Below the pieces are notes generated by a model that saw only the letters and a list, made by a program, of their open reading frames with translations, did no database searches and had not been told where the DNA came from. Shown piece after piece: positions 15,573 through 23,500 of a stretch of DNA of 30,755 bases (positions are counted from its first letter, which is position 1; each line of letters starts with the position of its first letter). The stretch lies in NCBI GenBank assembly GCA_040226215.1, contig JAVKFF010000049.1:1-30755 (forward strand), written 5' to 3'. The stretch is from JAVKFF01 sp040226215 (GTDB taxonomy: Bacteria > Pseudomonadota > Alphaproteobacteria > DSM-16000 > Inquilinaceae). A program made the position numbers and the translations under genes.

Positions 15573-17933
15573 ATGGCATGGATCGGCCGAAGTACCGTCA
15601 GGGTGGAGGATGAGCGGTTTCTCAAGGGGCGCGCCACCTACACCGGGGACCTTACCTTTCCCGATATGGCTTTTTTGGCGGTCGTCAGGTCCCCCGTCGC
15701 TCATGCACGCATCCGCACCATTGATGTTGCGGCCGCGGAAACTGCGCCTGGCGTTCTCTGGGTAATCCAACCACGGGATTTAGTTAGGGCTGGTGTCGGC
15801 ACCTTCTCCAACCGCATTCGCTACAAGGGGACGGACGGCAAGCCGATGTTCGAGACGCCGCGCACGCTTCTAGCCGGCGAGCGCGTAAGGTATGTGGGTG
15901 AACCGATCGTGGCGGTCGTGGCGGAAAGTCGTGAGGCCGCTGTCGATGCCGCCGACGCAGTCATCCTCGATTTCGAAGAAATTCCTGCGCTAGCCAATTT
16001 GGAGGCGGCCCTGGCGCCTGAGGCGACGCAGATATGGCAGGAGGCGCCAGGCAATATCGCCTTCGAGCATCTTCTCGGAGACAAGGAAGCCGCTGATCGC
16101 GCCTTTGCCAACGCCGCCCATATAACACAGCTTGAGATGCGGATTAGCCGCGTCACAGCCGCGCCAATCGAGCCACGTGTAGCAGTCGCTCAGCCTGATG
16201 TCCGGCGACGACGCACCACGCTGTACTGCGCGACCCAAACGCCACACGGTTTGCGCACTGAATTGGCCAGCCGCATTCTGCGGGTGCCGAGTGCCCGACT
16301 TCGCGTCGTCGCCCTGGACGTGGGCGGTGCATTCGGCATGAAGAGTAACGACTTCGCTGAATACGGCTTGTGTGTACTCGCCGCAGAGAGGCTTGATCGT
16401 GCGGTCAAGTGGACTGCCGATAGGTCTGAAGCATTCGTCTCTGATCATCACGCCCGCGACAATCTGTGGCGTGCCGAACTCGCGCTTGACGCCGAACAGC
16501 GCTTCCTCGGCATGCGAACAGAGTCTTTCGCCAATCTGGGGGCCTATCTGGCGTACGCCGGAACCCATCAGGCGACCAATAATGTTGGTGGTCTCGCTGG
16601 CGTGTATCGCACACCCGCGATGGTTGCGCGCGTGTGCGGCGTTTATACGAACACTCAGTCGGTTTCGCCTTATCGTGGCGCGGGACGGCCTGAGGCAACA
16701 TTCGTCGTAGAGCGATTGGTGGAGACCGCGGCGGCGGAACTAGGCATCGATCCCGTTGAACTGAGACGGCGCAATCTGATCCAACCCGACGAGATGCCGT
16801 TCAAGACCGGGTTGGTGTTCACCTATGACTGTGGCGACTTCCCGAACCTGATGGAGCGTGCGCTCGCTGAGGGCGACTGGGATGGATTTTCATACCGGCG
16901 GGAAGTCAGTGAAGCTAGAGGGCGCCTTCGTGGACGTGGGCTTGCGATGGCGATTGAGATTGCCGGTGGCCCGCCAGGCACGCCCTTTGAGGAATTTGCT
17001 TCCCTTACTATTGATGCCAGCGGATCAGCCTTCGCGAGAGTTGGGACCCACTCCCACGGACAAGGACACGAGACGGCCTTCCGTCAGATCCTGGCCGAGT
17101 GGCTTGGATTACCTCCAGATTGGATTGACATCGCCTATGGCGATACCGACGAGGTTCCACACGGCCGTGGCACCTATGGTTCACGATCCATTGGCGCTGC
17201 TGGAGCCGCGCTCGCCGCCTGCCGGGATGAGATCATCAACAAGGCAAAAAGGATAGCCGCGCATTCTTTGGAGGCGGATAGCGATGACGTCACCTTCCGC
17301 GACGGCGCCTTCGTGATCGACGGCACCAATCGTGGCATGTCGCTAAAGGACGTCGCGGCAGCAGCCTATCAACCGGCCATGCTACCCAAAGACGTTGAAG
17401 CCGGCCTTTCTGCCGCTCACATCGTTTCAACCAAGGGGCCAACCTTCCCCAACAGCGCCCATGTCTGCGAGGTCGAAATCGACCGGGAGACAGGTGTCGT
17501 TAGTGTTGAGCGGTATCGTGTCGTCGACGATGTTGGAACGGTCGTCAATCCGCTGCTGCTGCACGGGCAGATTCATGGGGGCGTAGCCCAGGGGATCGGC
17601 CAAGCCCTGCTCGAGAACGTCGTCCACGATGGCGATGGACAACTCCTTAGCGGCTCGTTCCAAGACTATGCGATGCCGCGTGCGTCTGATCTGCCGATGA
17701 TCTCAATTGACAGCCAAGGTGTTCCGACTGCGATGACACCCCTTGGCACCAAGGGCGCCGGCGAGGCCGGCGCTGTGGGGGCGCTTGTCGCCGTTACCAA
17801 TGCGGTGTGCGACGCATTGCGTCCCTTTGGCGTGGTCCATCTTGACCCGCCGATCACTTCCGAAAAGGTGTGGTGTGCGATGCAATCCGGTAACGCGCCC
17901 CAAGCCTTTAATCACCAACAGGAGAGGCAATGA
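15573..17933 (+). CDS. Xanthine dehydrogenase-family molybdopterin-binding subunit (CoxL-like)
   Basis: The 786-residue protein is the large molybdenum-cofactor subunit of a hydroxylase of the xanthine dehydrogenase/CO dehydrogenase type. Visible are the N-terminal GRSTVRVEDERFLKGRATYTGD, the VGGAFGMKS loop near 251, SPYRGAGRPEA, GQGHETAF, and GTKGAGEAG with the expected catalytic glutamate near 731. Such enzymes hydroxylate N-heterocycles, aldehydes or similar carbons with water as oxygen source. Normally a 2Fe-2S subunit and often an FAD subunit are encoded alongside; neither is present in this window. It starts three bases after the M20 stop and ends in an ATGA overlap with tctC, so it is firmly in this operon. 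The substrate is unknown. Confidence 0.93.
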   Translation: MAWIGRSTVRVEDERFLKGRATYTGDLTFPDMAFLAVVRSPVAHARIRTIDVAAAETAPGVLWVIQPRDLVRAGVGTFSNRIRYKGTDGKPMFETPRTLLAGERVRYVGEPIVAVVAESREAAVDAADAVILDFEEIPALANLEAALAPEATQIWQEAPGNIAFEHLLGDKEAADRAFANAAHITQLEMRISRVTAAPIEPRVAVAQPDVRRRRTTLYCATQTPHGLRTELASRILRVPSARLRVVALDVGGAFGMKSNDFAEYGLCVLAAERLDRAVKWTADRSEAFVSDHHARDNLWRAELALDAEQRFLGMRTESFANLGAYLAYAGTHQATNNVGGLAGVYRTPAMVARVCGVYTNTQSVSPYRGAGRPEATFVVERLVETAAAELGIDPVELRRRNLIQPDEMPFKTGLVFTYDCGDFPNLMERALAEGDWDGFSYRREVSEARGRLRGRGLAMAIEIAGGPPGTPFEEFASLTIDASGSAFARVGTHSHGQGHETAFRQILAEWLGLPPDWIDIAYGDTDEVPHGRGTYGSRSIGAAGAALAACRDEIINKAKRIAAHSLEADSDDVTFRDGAFVIDGTNRGMSLKDVAAAAYQPAMLPKDVEAGLSAAHIVSTKGPTFPNSAHVCEVEIDRETGVVSVERYRVVDDVGTVVNPLLLHGQIHGGVAQGIGQALLENVVHDGDGQLLSGSFQDYAMPRASDLPMISIDSQGVPTAMTPLGTKGAGEAGAVGALVAVTNAVCDALRPFGVVHLDPPITSEKVWCAMQSGNAPQAFNHQQERQ

Positions 17934-18895
17934 TGCAAAAGTTAATGATGGCGGGCCTGGCGGCTACAATGGTTTCCGGTGTGGCGATAACCGCCCACGC
18001 TCAGGACTGGCCAAGCGAGCCTGTAACGATATACGTGGCCTACTCGCCGGGGGGAGCTAACAGCAACGTTACGCGCCTCTTAGCAGACGAGTTGACGGAG
18101 CGGATGGGACAGTCATTCGTGGTTGAGCATCGGACCGGCGCTAGCGGACGGGTCGCTGCTACGCATGTTGCGAGTCAACCTGCGGATGGCACAGTGTTCT
18201 TCATGGGGGCGCCTGGCATCCTTGTGCTTAACCATCTTCTGTACAACGACGTGCCCTACTCGATGGAGGACTTCTCACCGGTGAGCCTTATCGGTATTCT
18301 TCCCTACATCTTGCTGGTCAACAATGATCTTCCAGCGACTTCCGTTGAGGAACTTGTCGCCTACGCCGAAGCGTATCCAGGTGAGTTGAATCATGGCGCC
18401 ACCGGTGGCGGGCCGAATTTCGTTCAAGAGCTCTTCGCCTTCGAAGCGGGGATTGAATTCGAAAACCTCCTCTATCAAGGCACGCCGCCGGCGATCCAAG
18501 ATCTAATGCGCGGCGACATTCAGTTCATGCTCGACCTAATCCCGGGCGTCACCTCTCAGGTCGATGCCGGCCAGGTACGCGCTTTGGCTGTGTCATCGCC
18601 CAATCGATCGCAGGCCTATCCAGACCTTCCAACCGTTGTCGAGGCGGGTGTTGACGGTGTGGACGCCACCAACTGGTTTGGCATCGTCGCGCCTGCTGGA
18701 ACTCCTGAGGAAATCGTCCAGCGGATGTCTGCTGAGTTGGCGGACATCGTCAACGATCCGGAGGTTGCCCAAGAGCTGCTCGGCATGGGCGTTGAACCGG
18801 TGGGCTCAACACCTGAAGAATTCGCCGAGTTCATCGCCAGCGAACAGGAGCGATGGGCCACCGTAGCGGCGGCTGCGGGAATTGAGCCGCAATAA
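17930..18895 (+). CDS. tctC: Tripartite tricarboxylate transporter substrate-binding protein (TctC/Bug family)
   Basis: The 321-residue periplasmic protein has a signal peptide ending AHA before QDWPSEPVTIYV, and the Bug-family blocks PGGANSNVTRLLADEL, GAPGILVLNH and YQGTPPAIQDLMRGDIQ. It captures the ligand for TctAB. AGGAG precedes two tandem ATG codons (17930 and 17933); either could serve, and the first gives an ATGA overlap with the hydroxylase gene. It is the only binding protein near tctAB, yet is transcribed from the opposite side of the divergon, together with the M20 and molybdenum-subunit genes. Confidence 0.94.
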   Translation: MMQKLMMAGLAATMVSGVAITAHAQDWPSEPVTIYVAYSPGGANSNVTRLLADELTERMGQSFVVEHRTGASGRVAATHVASQPADGTVFFMGAPGILVLNHLLYNDVPYSMEDFSPVSLIGILPYILLVNNDLPATSVEELVAYAEAYPGELNHGATGGGPNFVQELFAFEAGIEFENLLYQGTPPAIQDLMRGDIQFMLDLIPGVTSQVDAGQVRALAVSSPNRSQAYPDLPTVVEAGVDGVDATNWFGIVAPAGTPEEIVQRMSAELADIVNDPEVAQELLGMGVEPVGSTPEEFAEFIASEQERWATVAAAAGIEPQ

Positions 18896-18903
18896 TACGG
18901 ATC

Positions 18904-18950
18904 GAGGCAACTCGCAGTGGGTGTGATTCCGCGCTCCTGTGAGTTGCCTC
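18904..18950. terminator. 14-bp stem hairpin between convergent tctC and the DHP-decarboxylase-like gene
   Basis: The arms 18904-18917 and 18937-18950 pair over 14 bases with one G-U wobble (core gaggcaactc / gagttgcctc) around a 19-nt loop. It lies eight bases after the tctC stop and overlaps the stop codon of the opposing gene by two bases. A bidirectional terminator or transcript-end stabiliser is likely, although T-runs are absent. Confidence 0.7.
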
Positions 18951-19839
18951 ATGCCGCCACGATCATCTCAAATTCCTGGTCAATTTCAATCGGTCGGGAG
19001 ATCAGACCTTGTGCATGCGCCCAACGACTTGCAGCGGCAAGCGCGGCGCGGTCTTGCTTGGTAAGGCTGGTTGGCATGGGGTCGACAGCGGCATTCGCTT
19101 GCCAGAAGCCGGTCATAAGCGAACGAATTACAGTCTCCCGCCGATCGCTTGCTCCATATTCCCCGATGCGGCGATGAACGCCAATCATGTGCATTATGGG
19201 GAGAAAGCCAGAAAGCGACACGTATTGCTTATCCTCCTTGGCAACGTCGTCGAAGAGACGGCGGAATGCGCCTGTATGGAAGTCATTCGGAGGTCGCAAG
19301 CTGATCAGCGCGGAAATGCTTCCGGAATGGAGTTGGTCGCTGAGCGACTTTTCAGGTGCGCTTGATTGAGCCCCGGTCTCGCTTATGAGGCTGTTTGAAT
19401 TGGCCTGCTCATCCACTGGCCCAAGAACCCATTTCACATCCTCGGGGCTAAGGCCGTATAAATCCTGAAGTACGCCGCGTGCGGTCATTATTGCGGTCTG
19501 ATCAAAACGCGGGACGCCGATGCGACTTCCGCGTAATTCATCCACGGTGCGGGCTCCGTTGGCTTGGACATAAATCGTGTCAAGCCGAGTACGACGATAT
19601 GGGAAGATGGGTAGGAAGCGATATTCGCAGGCGCCGCGATCGATCGCCATCAAAGTGCGAGCGAGCGAGAGTTCAGCGACGTCGTACACGCCTTCATTCA
19701 AGGCGAGTTGAAACACTTCTTGGAGCGTTACGGTGCTGAGGTGAACGTCCAAATTAGGGAATTTTGTGCTTCCACTATAGATTCCTGAGTTATAGGGCGC
19801 CGCAGGATCTAGGCCGACCTTTAGCGCGTTGTTTCGCAT
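18949..19839 (-). CDS. 4,5-dihydroxyphthalate decarboxylase-like / periplasmic-binding-fold protein
   Basis: The 296-residue protein has the type-2 periplasmic-binding fold but no signal peptide. The blocks FPIFPYRRTRLDTIYVQANG, TVDELRGSRIGVPRFDQTAIMTARGVLQDLYGL and GFLPIMHMIGVHRRI resemble 4,5-dihydroxyphthalate decarboxylase and its relatives, which are cytoplasmic enzymes derived from binding proteins. It is somewhat shorter than the 330 or so residues usual for that enzyme. It is the only minus-strand gene here and is convergent with tctC. A decarboxylase for the catabolite made by the neighbouring operon is plausible; a non-catalytic binding role is the alternative. Confidence 0.75.
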   Translation of the reverse strand: MRNNALKVGLDPAAPYNSGIYSGSTKFPNLDVHLSTVTLQEVFQLALNEGVYDVAELSLARTLMAIDRGACEYRFLPIFPYRRTRLDTIYVQANGARTVDELRGSRIGVPRFDQTAIMTARGVLQDLYGLSPEDVKWVLGPVDEQANSNSLISETGAQSSAPEKSLSDQLHSGSISALISLRPPNDFHTGAFRRLFDDVAKEDKQYVSLSGFLPIMHMIGVHRRIGEYGASDRRETVIRSLMTGFWQANAAVDPMPTSLTKQDRAALAAASRWAHAQGLISRPIEIDQEFEMIVAA

Positions 19840-20089
19840 GCATTTTTCCCAAGTCTTAGTTTATTGAAGTAGTCGATTCTTGAGCTATTGACCAAGCACC
19901 TACTGAGCTCCGCTCCGAGGCTTTGGTCTGAACGCGACGCGCCGACCACGCTGCCTGAGGCTAGGCCTGTTGGTGCGATTGCGGACGCAAGACGCCAAGA
20001 TGCGATCGCGACGCATCGTTCGGTCTGACGCTACTGAAAGCAGCGGATTGACACTAGGAAGAGAGGGTGGGGCAAGAGAACGTTAGACG

Positions 20090-20110
20090 CAAGTCCCTCT
20101 CCCTCCGCCA
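20090..20110 (+). other. Isolated tRNA-Ser 3' end, candidate integration (att) scar
   Basis: These 21 bases read as part of a T-loop (CAAGT), the 3' T-stem strand (CCCTC), the 3' acceptor strand (TCCCTCC), discriminator G and CCA, which is exactly the tail of a bacterial tRNA-Ser. Nothing upstream forms a D-arm, anticodon arm or 5' acceptor, so no tRNA gene is present. Elements that integrate into tRNA 3' ends leave such a copy at one end. From its orientation the element would lie to the left, with the intact tRNA-Ser beyond the left edge of the window. Confidence 0.6.
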
Positions 20111-20493
20111 ATTTTCCTCGCGAAAGCAGTCTCCCGATCGGGCGGCGGCCGGATTTTCTCCTTGTTTTCGAGGGTTATGCGGGACGTGCTAAGCACCGAC
20201 AGCGGCGCCGGGGAGGCCCGGAAGCGGTCTCTCAGGGCTGATTTTCTCTGCACCTGATGACTGCGCGGATTTGGTGAATTGCTTGCAAGCCGTTGAAATA
20301 AATTAGCCTTCCGGTCGAGCAACCTGAACACTTCGACCGGAGTCGCGTTCGGCCTGTTGGAACATAAGTCGAACATTTGCCGGCCTCCGGTTTTCGGCGC
20401 ATCTCGTACCTATGCGGTGCGGCACTGCAGTACGTCGTGCTGTAAAGGCGGAGAGCCGCGCCCTATCCCGCCTGCGAAGCTTGGTGCTGCTTT

Positions 20494-20526
20494 CCCCTCT
20501 CGGGGAGTAGCGCAGTCGAGAAGGGG
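20494..20526. terminator. Possible terminator hairpin downstream of the helicase gene
   Basis: cccctctcg (20494-20502) can pair with cgagaagggg (20517-20526) with one bulge, 51 bases beyond the helicase stop. On the minus strand a short T-rich stretch is not evident, so this is a weak call. Confidence 0.35.
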
Positions 20527-20576
20527 TGTATGCCGCAGCCGTCGAGCGATCGACACGATCGCCCCAGGCTGCTGCA

Positions 20577-23500
20577 TCAGTTCACTTCGAGGATGCGCAC
20601 CTCCTGGATATACGCGCCGGCGTGATACTCGACTTCGTCCCCGACTTCCGCGTCGAGGAGCGCCCGGCCGAGCGGTGTGTGGGTGCCGATCATGCCGTGC
20701 TCAGGGTCGTGCCCGGTCTCGACGAGCGTGATCTCGAGCTTGCCGCCCTTATTGCCGAGCTTCTCGAGGCGCACGGTATGGCCCACCCGGATCGGGGTGG
20801 CGCCCCGTGCGCTGTCCTCGGCTTCCCGCATTGCGGGCGCCGGCTCGGGCGCCGCCGCGGTCACAGCGCCCTTCGCGGTGCCGCTGAGGGGTCCCGGGGC
20901 GTCCGCCTGTCGCTCAGCGAGACGCGTGAAGAGGTCGTCTTCGAGGGAGAGTGTTTGCTGGCGTGCTCGTCGGCGCTCCAGCGCGCGGGCGGCTGGCGTG
21001 CCCGGCTCTTCGGCCCGCGCCGTTTGGGAGGCTTCTTCGGACCCGGAGGCCGCGCTCGCGTCGGCCGCTGCCGCTTTGGCCGCTTCATCCTCCTCCGATG
21101 CCTCCGGGCGTGGCGCTTCGCCGGCCGGCCCGGCCGCCGGGCTGACAATCTGGCCCAGCGCGCTTTCTTGCTGCGTCTGAGGCGCCTCGACCTCGATATC
21201 CTGGGCAGGTGTCTCTGCATAAGCCGCGGTGCTGGTGCCCCAGGGATCGACGAGGATCGACTCAGTGAAGCGCTCGTCGACCGCTGCGGCACCGATCGGC
21301 TCGATGCCGAGGCGACTCAGAGCGTCCCGCAGGTTGCGCCACCAGAACTCCTTGTTCGATTTCCACTGGCTGCCGAAGACGCGCCAGAACACCCAGCCCG
21401 CGCGCTCGAGAGCCGCTTGGCGGGCCATGTCGCGCTCCCAGACATCCGGGCCGTGATACTGGTCGCCGTCGAGCTCGATGGCGAGTCGGCGATCCTCCCG
21501 CCCTTCGACGACGAGATCGATCCTAAAACCGCCCGCGGCAACCTGGGGTCGGACACGGTAATTGGCCTTCATAAGGCGCTGGAGCACCTCACGCTCGAAG
21601 CCGCTGTCGCAGCGCTCGAGAAGGTCGGCTGCCTCCTCGCCGGTCGCCCCGCGACCCTCGGGCATCGGGTCCGCGAAGTGGTGCAGGATCTGCGCCTTGA
21701 TGTCAGTTGGGCGCAGGTCCTCGAGCGAGACCGAGCGGACGAGGTAGAGCCTGTCTCGGGCGCGGCTCATGGCCACGTTGATACGCTGTTGGTCGGCCCT
21801 GCTGGTCTGCGCGGTGGCGTGGCCGGGGGTGGCGACCATCGACAGGAAGACGATGGAGCGTTCCTGGCCCTGCATGGTGCGCGCGTCGCCGTAAATGATG
21901 CGCCGCTTCTCGATCTGCTCGGGGCCGATCCGCTCGTTCTCGACCAGCATGCGGCCGATCCGCTCGGCCTGCTCGTTGCCGATGAGCGAGATCACCCCGA
22001 TGTCGCGCCCCTCGTGGGCGGGGTCCTCGATCAGCCGCGCGATCTCGTCGACGATCCAGTGCGCCTCCGAGGCATTGGTTTTGCCGTGGCGCGTGGCGCC
22101 GTGGATGTAGACGTCGGCCAGGGGCGGGTCGAAGCGCTCAGAGGCCTTGGGCACGCGTAGCGGCACCAGGGCGTTGTTGTAGAATCGCGTCGAGAACTGG
22201 ATGATCGGCGCCACGCAGCGGAAGTGCTCGCGCAGCATGACATGGCTGTTGGGATGCATCCGCTTGGTGATCTCGAAGATCGAGGAATTCTGGTCGATGA
22301 GGCTCGCGTTCGGCAGCCCCTCGAGGAACTCGGCGCGCAGCGCGTTGATCTTCTGGTCCGCGATGCCGACCACTGACGGGCTCACCTGCTCTTCGTCGCC
22401 CACGACCAGGATCTTCTTGCCGCGTGCCAGGGCGGCGAGAGCGGTGATGTCGCTTTGGGAGGCCTCATCGAGGATCACGAGGTCGAAATCGCCGAACTCC
22501 GGGGGCAGTTGCTCGGGGATCTTGTATTCCGGCATGATCCAGACCGGTGCGGCCGAGGAGGCCTCCTTGGCGGCCTCCTGCGCTGCGCGAATGAAGCGCG
22601 GCGCGCGCTTGCCCTTGCCGGTCCCGATCTTGGAGATGGCTTGGGTGAAGGCCTCCATGGCACTGCGGATGGAGCCCGTCATGCGGTCTTTGAGGCCCAG
22701 GAGCGTGCGGGTGCGGATGAGCTCCTCGAAGAGCTTGCGGCGGCGCGCCATGGCCTCGGATTTCATGCTCCGGTGATCGTCGCCATTGCCGAGGGCGACA
22801 ATGCGGTCGACACGGGCCTTCACTTCTCCCCAGGTCCAGGATGCGGCCCAGGTTGCAGGGATGAGATCGGGCGCGCTCTCCGGAGTAGCGCGCAGCCTTG
22901 CCACCCAGTCCGGCGCCCCGGCCTCGGCGAGGGTGTTGAGATCGCGGCCAAGCGCATCGAGGCGCTTGGCGACCTCGGCGAGGCGCCCGAGCTCGAGGGT
23001 GATCTCGCCGCGTGCCGTGATGATGTCGCGGGGGTCGGATTCCTCCTGCCCGAGCGCATCGGCGAGGTTCCTGAGTTCCGCGAACACGGGGAGCGTGCTC
23101 GCGCCGGCGATCTCGCGCAGCCGGGTGAGGGCTGCGGGGGCGACGTAGTCGTCGGGAAGGTTGCCACGGATGGCAAAGATCGCGGCGTCGCAATCGAGCT
23201 CCGCGCGCATCGCGTCGAGATCGAAACCGTAGGGAAAAAGCGCCGCCAGCGCGTCGATTGCGGGCTTCAGCCGGTCGGCGATCTCGAGGGCGGTCTCGAT
23301 CTCGGCCTGCCTGTCTTTCAGGTGCCGGGCGATTTCCCATGCGCGCGCCGGAACCGCCGGCATGAGCTTTTCGGAGACGAAGGGCCGGAGTGCGTCGCCG
23401 ATAGTGGCCGCGTCGCGCTCCAGCCGGCAGGCCTCGAGAACGACCTGCCAGTCCTCGTTGGAGGCCGGCGGCGCACCGTCAAGGCGCACCGAGCCGATCG

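Larger units (their letters stand above)
19840..20576. other. 737-base non-coding junction between the catabolic island and the defence region
   Basis: No frame here shows coding character. It contains the promoter area of the decarboxylase-like gene, the isolated tRNA-Ser tail (20090-20110), the perfect palindrome gcttgcaagc (20281-20290), a 9-bp inverted repeat tccggtcga / tcgaccgga (20310-20341) and a hairpin near the helicase 3' end. A mosaic of this kind fits an insertion boundary. Confidence 0.55.

Noticed and set aside
20083..20376. A 97-codon minus-strand frame beginning inside the gap and ending in GGGRGTCV
   Set aside because: Its C-terminus is just the reverse complement of the tRNA-Ser tail, so it is not a protein gene.
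20501..20520. Sequence ggggagtagcgcagtcgag looks like a tRNA D-arm
   Set aside because: No anticodon arm, T-arm or acceptor follows at the right spacing, and the bases are better explained by the hairpin 20494-20526.
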